NCBI GenBank assembly: GCA_946803715.1
Contig: CAMPET010000001.1
Location: forward strand, 885,078 to 900,900
DNA length: 15,823 nt
Origin: Beroe ovata
Lineage: Eukaryota; Ctenophora; Nuda; Beroida; Beroidae
Reading direction: 5' to 3'
Below the pieces are notes generated by a model, which saw nothing but the letters and a program-made list of their open reading frames with translations, was not told the DNA's origin and searched no databases. Made by a program: the position numbers and the translations under genes. Position 1 is the stretch's first letter. Each line of letters begins with the position of its first letter. Shown here in pieces: positions 7,346 to 15,823 of this stretch.

Positions 7346-8265
7346 TCTGAATGACATTCAAGTATTTAGTGTGAGAGTAAAACCAATGATAGCTATTTGT
7401 AATCAATAACATTTACGAACTGAAATCAAGTGTCAAGTGTCAAATTGACAAATAATCGTAAAATTAAATTTCACCATATAAGGCAAATTTCTCATTCACT
7501 GCAGATGGCCGAATATGGCAATAAATGAAGTATGAACATGTTGCAGCATCATGTTCAAGCATGTTCAAGTACGACCGTTCTTCAAATCAATTTCTCGTGA
7601 TCCTTTGCATATATTGACTTTATCCTTAATTTTGACTATTTTGTGCATTGTGGGACAGCTATTTCGCTCCCGATCCGTCATTTAGTATGTAATCGATCAT
7701 TCCAATTCCCCATCATCACTTATCTGCTGTGATCAAATGCAATTTTAAATACTATACCTGCCTTAAATACTATACCTGCCTTGCGAATAACGCGAGCTGA
7801 TCAAATGTTCGGCCGTCAGTTGTTTCTTATTAACGGATAATCACTTGTAATTCGATATACATGAAATGTATGTCACATACACAGGATACCTATAACATGC
7901 CGCCCAGCGTGAGCTATATATAGATCTGTTGCCACAGCTCTGCACACAGCGAAATTTATAAATAGTTTATCCGCTATATATCGCATTGTATACGTGTTGT
8001 GTGTGGGAACTTATGTTGTATGTGATCCTTCATTACCAACTTATACATTATACATACCATGGGAGGTAGTGTGTTGGCGGATATGAGAATCTTGTGATCC
8101 ACCAATAATAACATCATGTGGGTTATCTTCTCGCTTTGCATTTGTTTGTCTCTAATAAATGAATGATGAATGACGAATGTCATGTGATTGTGATATACGT
8201 CACATATCATAGGAGTGATTCATAGCTTGAATTTTTTCTGGAATTCCTCTATAACCTCGATCTTA
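7346..8265 (+). repeat. Large direct duplication, copy A (about 0.92 kb)
   Basis: From TCTGAATGACATTCAAG to GATCTTA this segment is repeated at 8377-9280 with high identity and a few small indels. Copy A has a private local duplication (AATACTATACCTGCCTT, near 7745-7783). All frames are interrupted; no transposase, reverse transcriptase or structural RNA is recognisable. It contains TATA-like motifs (CTATATATAG, CGCTATATATCG). A segmental duplication of non-coding DNA or an unknown non-autonomous element are both possible. Confidence 0.9.
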
Positions 8266-8338
8266 TATCCACGATCGGGAGATTTTCGCGCCGCGCACCC
8301 GCATATATAGNTGTCCATTATTTTACCACGGTCATGAC

Positions 8339-8386
8339 ATTCTGGATGAAATTCTGGATGACATTCTGGATGACATTCTGGATGAA
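8339..8386 (+). repeat. 12-bp minisatellite at the duplication junction
   Basis: ATTCTGGATGA(A/C) occurs four times in tandem and its last unit is the first bases of copy B. A single, diverged unit (TCTGAATGAC) marks the start of copy A. The repeat therefore sits exactly at the duplication border. Confidence 0.9.
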
Positions 8387-9280
8387 ATTCAAGTATTTAG
8401 TGTGAGGGTAAAACCAATGATAGCTATTTGTAATCAATAACATTTACGAACTGAATTGAAGTGTCAAGTGTCAAATTGATAAATAATCGTAGAATTAAAT
8501 TTTACCATATAAGGCAAATTTCTCATTCATTGCAGATGGCCGAATATGGCAATAAATGAAGTATGAACATGTTGCAGCATCATGTTCAAGCATGTTCAAG
8601 TACGACCGTTCTTCAAATCAATTTCTCGTGATCCTTTGCATATATTGACTTTATCCTCTGTATTGACTATTTTGTGCATTGTGGGACAGCTATTTCGCTC
8701 CCGATCTGTCATTTAGTATGTAATCGATCATTCCAATTCGCCATCATGACTTATCTGTTGTGATCAAATGCAATTTCTAATACCTGCCCCGCGAATAACT
8801 CGAGCTGATCAAATGTTCGGCCGTCAGTTGTTTCTTATTAACGAAATTCTTCGTAATAATCACTTGTAATTCGATATGCATGAAATGTATGTCACATACA
8901 CAGCATACCTATAACATGCCGCCCAGCGTGAGCTATATATAGAGCTATTGCCACAGCTCTGCACACAGCGGAATTTATAAATAGTTTATCCGCTATATAT
9001 CGCATTGTATACGTGTTGTGTGCGGGAGCTTATGTTGTATGTGATCCTTCATTACCAACTTATACATTATACATACCATGGGAGGTAGTATATACGCGTG
9101 TTGGCGGATATGTGAATCTTGTGATCCACCAATAATAACATCATGTGAGTTATCTTCTCGCTTTGCATTTGTTTGTCTCTAATAAATGAATGATGAATGT
9201 CATGTGATATACGTCACATATCATAGGAGTGATTCATACCTTGAATTTGTTCTGGAATCCCTATGTAACCTTGATCTCAT
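8377..9280 (+). repeat. Large direct duplication, copy B (about 0.90 kb)
   Basis: This matches copy A, offset 1031 at its start and 1014 at its end. Private changes include an insertion making ACGAAATTCTTCGT (near 8840), an extra TATATACGC (near 9090) and loss of short repeats present in A. The distinguishing changes look random rather than codon-related, which supports a non-coding sequence. Confidence 0.9.
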
Positions 9281-9663
9281 ACAAGGACCCATTCTATACG
9301 AGTAGCCTTTCTAGTTTTTTGTGCTTAAAATCAAAATATTTTCTCCGCTTAGTTTTTCATTTGTTCATTTTACTCATCAACTGCAGTCCGGCCCAATGTG
9401 TACCTATATTTCTGTTTGACTATCATGGTTTCAAAACATTCGAAAATATTGGACATCTCGCATTCCAACCATATGATGATTGCGTGATGATCGCGATGAG
9501 TTTACTTTCATTTTGGATTTTGAATTTCGCTTTTGTGATGAACAATATAAATCTGCAAAAACGACGATAGTAAATACGTCGCAATTCAAACACGTCGCAC
9601 TTCGCAGCGAATATTTTCAATTTTGTGTTACCTACATAGTATTTTGACTTTTGTGTTAGTTAG
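9281..9663. other. AT-rich stretch, no supported gene
   Basis: A 113-codon plus frame (9229-9570) starts inside the end of copy B from a GTG and is rich in Phe, Ile, Leu and Asn, as expected of AT-rich DNA. A minus frame overlaps it. I see no domain and do not support either. Confidence 0.4.
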
Positions 9664-9790
9664 CTTGTACATTGTACAACGAACATAGAGATACATTGTA
9701 CAATGTACATTACACACTCAATAACAAAAGTACCCTGTGTACGCGATAGTGTATAGTATACAATATACATTGCACATTGTATATCGTATA
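9664..9790. repeat. AT-rich palindromic repeats, second block
   Basis: TTGTACATTGTACAA, ACATTGTACAATGTACAT and GTATACAATATACATTGCAC are overlapping palindromes of the same family as 1128-1236. Confidence 0.7.
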
Positions 9791-12082
9791 GCTAGGTTCA
9801 GTTTCACGCCATAGTAACAATGAAACACAACATTTCAGTTTGTTTAGATGTGTTTCTATAGATATGATATATCTTTGGCACTGCTTTACATGTAATTGAA
9901 GTGGTCACTGATTATATATCATTTAGTTGTACTATTCATTGTTGTAGTATTTTATAATTTTGATGATCACACACTCTTTATCTCGAGCTTATTGTGATAG
10001 ACACGGTTGCGAACCGCCGCTGTTGGCAATACAAACACAGAAATGCGTTTAAATTGCAAATCCATTCAATAAACACAGTCACTTCGCTACCTTCGCTTAT
10101 GGTTTGAGTTGATGCAGTAGATAGATTGCGCAAATGATTCAATGCATTGATATTACCGAAATAAAGTAGGTACAGCTACTTCTATCATTTCTATCATGGG
10201 TCATTCCCATTTCCGATGCTATCTATAAATGAAGCATCGTGTAACATTTCTGTCATGTTTAATTCACTATAGATATAGCTGTAGAGTCAAGTACTACGCT
10301 GTTTTTGCTCGAGTATAATAGGTTATTCCTGCATGTACCAATATAATTTTGAAGTGATCGCAACTGCTTAAACTCCTCTTAACCACTTAAAGTACTTACC
10401 CCTGATTATTATCTTAAACACCAACGAAGTACTGGAAGTAGTCAACTGAGCATACTATGCGGTAGTGCATATCCAATATCATTTGACAAACGATAATATA
10501 CAAAGCAACAAATGACAGTTGTTGCTTCGTATGCGCAGTCTCGAATTGATCACTTGTCTATAGTTTATACGATCTCTATTTACCTGACATAGTGCTATAG
10601 TTGAGGAATCTAGTATATTTTTTCGGTAAAATTCAGAAAACCAATTCCCAGAAAACAATGCTGTTCGAAGATTAGTGCAATATTGGACATTGTATAGAGC
10701 ATTGTTGTCCATGTCCTAAAGTACCAATATCTCATGATAGCTGATGAGTCAAAACCCTTATCATGAAGATAGTTGGCATGAAGCCGAAATATCGTTCGGT
10801 ACCCGTCATGAATGAATCTTTTTATCGACATGAATTCTCACCGAGAAATCTTATAGCGTGGTTAATGCAGTTTTAATTTTTCATATCATCTTTCATCTTC
10901 AAAATCATTCATATGTGCAGTCACAATATCCATTAAGTTTCAATTATTCATGCAATTTCGTAAGAATTTGCCTATAATTACTGTCGGTAAATAGCTGTCT
11001 GTAGCATATCATTATCACAACGGTACATAATATTTGATCTGATTGAGTGCTTTGTATACATGTATTCTATTACTCCATAGCAACCTTGTTACTCATAACC
11101 ATAGCAACCATAAATTCTCATCCCACATACCTATATTAGCTAAGTACATGACGTGACGAGAACATTGCATAATCATGTTATATAATGTAATCAATACTTA
11201 TCAATAATTATCTGGAACATATCTCTATACTCAAGTATTATTCAAACTTGAAAGTATTATTCAAACTTGAATCTCTCATCATATGATTCATATTTGGTAC
11301 AAAATCTCTGTTTGTTCGTGTTACCAACACCCTAGCTGATACCAATTGATGTCACATGACGCATGACGTATCTATAGCAGAAAAGTGTTTATTGTTTGTT
11401 GTATGACGTTTCTACGTAGTGAAGAGATGTAAGAAGGGTGTTTTTAACATTTCATTTCATCATCGTAAGCTTGTGATATTTCTGATAGACAATATATATA
11501 TATGAGTTGCGTTTGTAATACAGACGATCATGCTTATTCACAACTTTTGAGCAGTTGCCACATTCCTTTGATCCATTTTTCCTTCCATTTTTTCTCTGTT
11601 GATGATCCATATAATAGTAGTACTCGGTTTGGATAAATTACCATTTTTGTCCCTATTTAGATATTTTCTGAGCTTTTATCTGGCTGCAAGCCAGAAACTG
11701 ATGATCAAGTAGAGCTGTCATTGGAACTGGTATAACGCATCAACTATCGCATATTAAATAGTTGCCAAAGCATGACCAGGTCCCAGAACGAGTTGCTGAA
11801 TGCTGCTAGTCCTATATTATAGTGTGATATTTTCGTACCACCAACAATTCGAACTCCGAAATTTTTATCCGCATAAGTTATGTCCCCTAAGCTGGTTCAT
11901 ATCAGTGGTTCGTTAGAGCTGCCTAGTTATAGGTAACAATATTTAACCATCTGTCAAAACTCCGTGGACAGTCACACATGCTCACTGGACAGCTTCAGTG
12001 GTGTTCAAACCACCCGGGCTGTTATCAATCATATGTGTTTCTATAACCAGTCAAAATCAATATATAACAAGTCAAATAAATA
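9791..12082. other. Long AT-rich intergenic or intronic stretch
   Basis: No convincing exon, RNA gene or transposon protein is seen on either strand. Small features are a perfect 19-bp tandem pair at 11233-11270 (AAGTATTATTCAAACTTGA), two CATAGCAACC words near 11078-11110 that resemble half X-boxes, and a short (TA)n at about 11491-11502. Minus frames around 10479-10831 are AT-driven. Confidence 0.4.
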
Positions 12083-12363
12083 ATGGACGAACAGGGATTA
12101 AAATCGATTATAGTTTTGCCCACCTTCACTAGCACGCTTTTGTATTCATTTGCTACGTGTGATAGCACTACGAGTGCAAATGATTATGGTAGGGGACTTG
12201 CGCATTGGGTAACGCACACTTCAGCTATTTCATTTCAGATGGAGATCAGCTATTTCATTTCAGAATTCAGATGGAGTGTTTCCCCACGAAGTACATGTCA
12301 CATGTCATATGTCGTTAAGTATTAGCTCTCACGATGAACACACACACAGAGAGGTATAATCAA
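12083..12363. other. Open frame over a short tandem repeat, not supported as a gene
   Basis: An ATG in fair context at 12083 opens 80 codons, but no domain is visible and the frame runs through a 25-bp partial tandem repeat (TCAGCTATTTCATTTCAG at 12221 and 12246). Most likely non-coding. Confidence 0.3.
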
Positions 12364-12453
12364 ATAATACCTTCTGGCGTGAGGGATACGTGCGATAATG
12401 CACGAACGCAGTGAGGGCGAGCACGTATCACGAAAACAGCTAGAAGGTATTAT
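12364..12453. mobile_element. About 90-bp inverted-repeat element (MITE-like)
   Basis: Ends are inverted repeats, ATAATACCTTCT at 12364-12375 and AGAAGGTATTAT at 12442-12453. A second, inner pair, GATACGTGC and GCACGTATC, surrounds a GC-rich core (CACGAACGCAGTGAGGGCGA). The core composition differs sharply from the AT-rich flanks. No flanking target duplication is clear. A tiny non-autonomous element is the best explanation. Confidence 0.65.
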
Positions 12454-12802
12454 GTGTTATANCTAAAGTAACGTCCTGGTGTCTTTCAATGGGTATTGTA
12501 TCACGTCCACTTGGCGGGTTTTCTAGTTATTGATAATAGTCATCAGATTTGTATGCTGTTACGTAGATCTGACTTGTTTAAAAATGCTATGTAAACACGT
12601 GTGAAAAACAGGAAATATTGTCACACGATGAATCCTGTATACACTGCTATAATAAGTGCTTCTCCGGCATCACCTGACACTCAGTATACTTCCTGTTTGA
12701 TGATTCGCACTGCTATTATCATATGAATCGCATATCGCAGTTGTCAGTTCCAACTTTTGTGTTCTGATTTCTAACTTTCCTTGCTATGGCCTATGCCCGT
12801 AC

Positions 12803-12862
12803 GCGGGATAAAAAACTTAGTATTGGTAAGCGGGATAAGAAAATTGGTATATAGGTAAGCGG
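12803..12862 (+). repeat. Short degenerate tandem repeat (27-29 bp)
   Basis: GCGGGATAA...TTGGTAA recurs at 12803 and 12830, with a truncated GCGG at 12859. A small hairpin, CGTGA AAAA TCACG, follows at 12887-12900. Confidence 0.6.
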
Positions 12863-13052
12863 TAGTACCACGGTTGCTTGAAAAATCGTGAAAAATCACG
12901 TTATTTGATACCCCTCGTCTAAATTTTCATAATTCATTGAAATTATATGACTTATGACTTTCTCGAGAGTTTTAGAAATTTAAGGACCCTTTCAGCAAAA
13001 CTCGGGCAACCTAGCTAGTAGCTGCATCCTTTTAGTCTTAATCCTTTTAGTC

Positions 13053-13058
13053 TTTATT
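13053..13058 (-). terminator. Poly(A) signal overlapping the stop codon of the PLD-like exon
   Basis: On the minus strand the last codons read TGG AAA TAA AG, so AATAAA shares bases with the TAA stop. If used, the 3' UTR would be only some 10-30 bases long. No other AATAAA is needed for this gene end. Confidence 0.4.
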
Positions 13059-13258
13059 TCCACCATTTATCAAAATCACCTAACTCCAGTCGCTTTCTCT
13101 CATATTCGTGCCTCGAATAAAGTGGTTTATTTCCATACACATTGCCCTTACATGAGTTGGTCAAAATGAGTTTCTCAGATTGATATAGAGCACTATTCCA
13201 TAGGCAATATGAACCCGTCATTAGAACCTTATCATGATAAATTATCCCTGGTTCTTCA
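13054..13258 (-). CDS. 3'-terminal exon resembling the end of a PLD-family phosphodiesterase
   Basis: After a minus-strand acceptor (TTACTGTTTAG) one base completes a codon and 67 codons follow to TAA. The translation has IIYHDKVLMTGSYCLWNSAL, then QSEKLILTN, and ends EYERKRLELGDFDKWWK. The (K/R)VL-x-TGS...W...A...E(N/K)-LI pattern is that of the second half of the HKD motif and the C-terminal helix in mitochondrial cardiolipin hydrolase (PLD6) and similar single-HKD enzymes. The catalytic HxK would be in an upstream exon that I could not locate, and the usual Asp seems replaced by Tyr/His. It may be a diverged gene or a pseudogene fragment. Codon use looks coding. Confidence 0.4.
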
Positions 13259-13356
13259 CTAAACAGTAAGGAGTAAACAGGTCTCGTGCTTGACGCTACA
13301 ACTGAAACAAGACAGCTTAACTTCCCACGCCATCGTCGTAGACATGCGAGACACAT

Positions 13357-13476
13357 GTGCAATATCGTCCCCCTCTCTCAAGTTCTGTGCAATATCGTCC
13401 CTCTCTCTACAAGTTCTGTGCAATATCGTCCCTCTCTCTCAAGTTCTGTGCAATATCGTCCCTCTCTCTCAAGTTC
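13357..13476 (+). repeat. 30-bp minisatellite, four units, polypyrimidine-rich
   Basis: GTGCAATATCGTCCCTCTCT recurs at 13357, 13387, 13418 and 13448, each followed by a (CT)n tract and CAAG. Each unit ends in a polypyrimidine tract plus AAG, so it resembles a 3' splice site. The last is followed by 17 open codons (HYKERQFHFMESMMDAK) to TAG at about 13527, which might be a terminal exon on the plus strand but is too short to support. Confidence 0.9.
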
Positions 13477-13529
13477 ATTACAAAGAGCGCCAGTTCCACT
13501 TCATGGAGTCCATGATGGACGCTAAATAG

Positions 13530-14982
13530 CTGATACTGAATAATATATGAACTGCAAACGTGATATGAACGTGATATGAGCTCTACTTCCACTTCAGGTA
13601 GTGGAACATTGATGAGACATGCATGATACTGCATTAAATACTTGAAACAGAGTACGCATGGCCATTCAATATATGATAACTACATAATATATGTGGAAAA
13701 TGAAATATAATTTTAATTGGAGCGAATTTTATATCAAGTGTTAAAGGACTTGAATATTGATCACATGATGGGAACAATATAGAAATGATGAGCAACGCAG
13801 CTGGCGTGGGAAGAAAGAGTCATGTGAAATAGCGGTATATAACGCTTCCCATGCAACTCCATATATATGACCCAATAGGGTAAAATGACAAATGCTATAA
13901 TATGCCGAGGAAAGGATTATATAAGATCGCATATGAGCAGGCAGAACTCATCATTTCCCATTCTTATGTTTTTGTGGCTACATCTTCCAAGTCTGTCGTT
14001 TGTTGTAAAGTTGTAAGTCTGTCGTTTGTTGTTAAAAAACAGGCGCAAATGGAGCCAACACAGGCGAGGGCAATTATCTTATTTTTTCTTGAATCCCACG
14101 TTTCCTTTTGGTGATTTTCACACTCATTTCAATAAACAGAATATTCAAGGTTTAAAATAACCCCTTTTTCCCTTGTGAATGACTACACATTTATCACTCA
14201 AATCATGAACACTAACTATAGGAACCAGCATTTCCAGCCCATGTAGATTGCTTATCATATAAGGAAACCAAATTAACTTTGTTCTCAGCGTACTTAGAGT
14301 TAGATTCGTATATAAAGCATTCGAGACAACTTAGATTCGCATATAAAGCATTCGCGACAACTAAAATAGCACCAATGGATCTCTTTGTTTTCTATCTGCC
14401 GTTTCAGGAGTATTTGCGGAAATCATGATCATTCAAATTTCTCTCCATTCCGGGTGACACCATTTTGGATTTCTACTAAGGAGGGGGTCGCACAGTGGGT
14501 TTAAGGAATACTTATTCTAATGGACAAATTTCACTTGATTCGTCATTTAATATAGGTAAATCCCACGAAGTTCTGATCACTCAGTCCTATTTTATAATCA
14601 GTTCTCTGCGTGTGCCTCTCCAACTACCTGCTTTAAGTTTACTTCGAGAAACGCAGTATCTCACTGTCCATACCCAATACCCATGTTTAAAATTGATTGA
14701 TCGCGTTGAGTTGCGATCTAAATTGATTGTCGGTGACTGTCTTTCTTTTCATTGGGTAGAAATATTTTAGATTTTGACAATTGACAATTCAGCACGCTAT
14801 GGTGGGGTCAGTCCTTCATTTGCTACGTGGTATCAGCGAGTGGCAGGAAAATATAAGAGGTGTTTATTTTACGGCAACGCAGATCATGTCACAAACGTTT
14901 GAGCAGAGCTAGGTCGGTAATTGGGCTTCTCACTAAGTTATGTCACGGCTTCATCGACACGTGTATACATATAATGTTTCAC
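13530..14982. other. Repeat-dotted stretch without a supported gene
   Basis: Two perfect or near-perfect tandem pairs occur: AAGTCTGTCGTTTGTTGT at 13989 and 14015, and a 31-bp unit (TTAGATTCG...GAGACAAC) at 14300-14330 and 14331-14361. Open frames at 13741-13932 (minus), 13902-14114 (plus) and 14495-14770 (plus, GTG start) show no recognisable domain. Confidence 0.4.
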
Positions 14983-15172
14983 GGTTTTCTCAGCATTAGA
15001 TCCAGGGCATAACAGTGCTCTCTCATGTACCGCACGCGCCTGTCTGCCAATTAATAGCCTACCAATTAGTGAGACAATTAGTGTATGGAGACGTTTCCAA
15101 GGGAACCCATATCCGATAAAGGAAGCTCTGACTTCGGAAGAATCTAAAAATATGGATGATGCTATTTGCTGA
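14983..15172 (+). other. Open frame with possible acceptor, candidate terminal exon
   Basis: A frame is open from about 14983 to TGA at 15170-15172, and an acceptor-like GGTTTTCTCAGCATTAG lies near its start. The peptide includes VWRRFQGNPYPIKEALTSEE and ends MDDAIC. Two other frames over the same bases are also partly open (one ATG at 15084 gives 20 codons), so it may be chance. If real, it is the end of a plus-strand gene just upstream of the kinase promoter. Confidence 0.2.
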
Positions 15173-15257
15173 GAATCAAGGTCTCTCTCTCACTGTCTTT
15201 TCTCATTACTGACCAGAAGGTAATCACATGTCAGTCACATTACTCGACTGTGAGAGT

Positions 15258-15440
15258 CACGTGCACTAAGTTCCGCTAAATAGCCTCTACATGAAACGGT
15301 CACGTTGGCGCTACGCGCCGCGCACCAGGTCGGCACGTGTGCGCAATACGCTGCAATGATTGGCCCGTTAGATTGAAAGTGACCAATCAGCGCGTAGCTG
15401 ATGTGTATAATTATTTCTCTGAGAGAGAGAGAGCAGTCCT
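15258..15440 (+). promoter_or_regulatory. Probable promoter of the kinase gene
   Basis: Two CACGTG E-boxes (15258, 15334) precede an inverted CCAAT-box pair, GATTGG at 15358-15363 and CCAATC at 15383-15388, matching the NF-Y site. A TATAA at 15406-15410 and a (GA)n tract (about 15420-15433) follow. A transcription start 20-30 bases after TATAA would give a 5' UTR of about 220 bases. Another CACGTG lies at 15554 within that leader. This is motif-based and untested. Confidence 0.5.
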
Positions 15441-15656
15441 CTCAGTGTCGTTGTGCCAGCGTTTCTTTGTGTGAGCAGTATCTGTGTGACGTAAACGTAA
15501 ACCAGGATGATGTCAGAATTCTAGTTTCCTGCTGCCCCTCCTCTTGCTGACCCCACGTGCTAATAAGGACGGACTCCACTCATACACGCTCATATCTAGC
15601 CGATACTGCTCAACTCACACTCGTCTTTCTCTTTTACAAAAGAATCAGAATTCGCA

Positions 15657-15785
15657 ATGGCACCCGACTCAACCAACGTAATGAACTATGGGAACGCTTC
15701 CCCTACCCCCATGGTCGAACCCTCGCTGTCTTGCAGCAACACCTACACGATTATCAAACAGATTGGAACCGGAGGATATGGAAAG
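15657..15785 (+). CDS. Protein kinase, first coding exon (partial)
   Basis: ATG at 15657 (context CGCAATGG) opens 43 codons that stop at a GTATGT donor, phase 0. After a 28-residue Ser/Asn/Pro-rich leader comes TYTIIKQIGTGGYGK, the start of a protein kinase domain: a hydrophobic beta-1 strand and the glycine loop G-x-G-x-x-G (residues 37-42), which binds ATP phosphates; the usual Val should be first in the next exon. The rest lies outside the window. The loop fits Ser/Thr kinases (the YxIxKQIGxGG start is also seen in TTK/MPS1-type kinases), but the group cannot be fixed from one subdomain. The other ATG codons at residues 9 and 19 are less likely starts. Confidence 0.75.

Positions 15786-15788
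<3 letters not shown>

Positions 15789-15823
<35 letters not shown>
15789..15823. repeat. (TG)n microsatellite abutting the kinase splice donor
   Basis: The donor GTATGT runs directly into an uninterrupted TG repeat that reaches the end of the window. Every unit offers another GT. Confidence 0.95.

Noticed and set aside
7172-7354. Plus frame of about 60 codons (MPQVFEEIREYY...)
   Set aside because: The opposite strand is also open, the frame crosses an N and ends inside the large duplication; no family recognised.
7346-9280. LTR retrotransposon with 0.9-kb terminal repeats
   Set aside because: The spacer is only about 110 bases with no primer-binding site or polyprotein, and no clear TG...CA ends are visible.
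9229-9570. 113-codon plus frame
   Set aside because: GTG start inside repeat copy B, AT-driven amino acid content and no domain.
13286-13529. Two plus frames with repeated CNIVPLS / VQYRPSL units
   Set aside because: They are different-frame readings of the 30-bp minisatellite, whose 31-base spacing between two units breaks any single repeated peptide.
1-15823. tRNA, rRNA or CRISPR features
   Set aside because: No B-box GGTTCGANNCC motif, rRNA-like block or regularly spaced repeat-spacer array was seen; the tandem repeats have no unique spacers.

Overview
This looks like nuclear DNA from an animal. Genes are split by short introns with GT-AG borders, and the sequence is AT-rich with many microsatellites, minisatellites and foldback repeats. 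Five isolated N bases (656, 2777, 7345, 8311, 12462) suggest a draft shotgun assembly. The Rho-type GTPase, the DUF2358 (C6orf136-like) exons and the kinase start all fit an invertebrate. A compact-genome marine invertebrate such as a sponge is my guess, from gene style only.

Layout. 1-440 is a nested palindromic foldback element. 509-1127 holds two direct repeats around a unique core, followed by AT-rich palindromes. 1712-2953 (+) is a complete five-exon Rho-family GTPase ending in a CAAX box. 3784-4613 (+) holds a 44-bp tandem array of start codons leading into a two-exon, 73-codon acidic ORF that I do not recognise. 4874-5702 (+) has two weaker candidate coding stretches. 5787-6285 (-) is the 3' end of a DUF2358 gene; its stop codon lies 84 bp from the stop of the facing (+) candidate. 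7346-9280 is a direct duplication of about 0.9 kb that appears non-coding. 9281-13050 is AT-rich and repeat-bearing with no gene I can support. 13054-13258 (-) is a 3'-terminal exon resembling the end of a PLD-family phosphodiesterase. 13259-14980 is mostly small tandem repeats. 15258-15823 (+) is a probable promoter and the first coding exon of a protein kinase, cut by the window edge just inside intron 1.

The recognisable genes do not form a pathway. A membrane-targeted signalling GTPase, an uncharacterised conserved protein, a possible PLD-like enzyme and a kinase are simply neighbours. The least ordinary parts are the 44-bp array whose units each carry an ATGA stop/start overlap, the Rho protein that has lost much of its insert helix, the intron minisatellite built from splice-site-like motifs, and the E-box-rich foldback.
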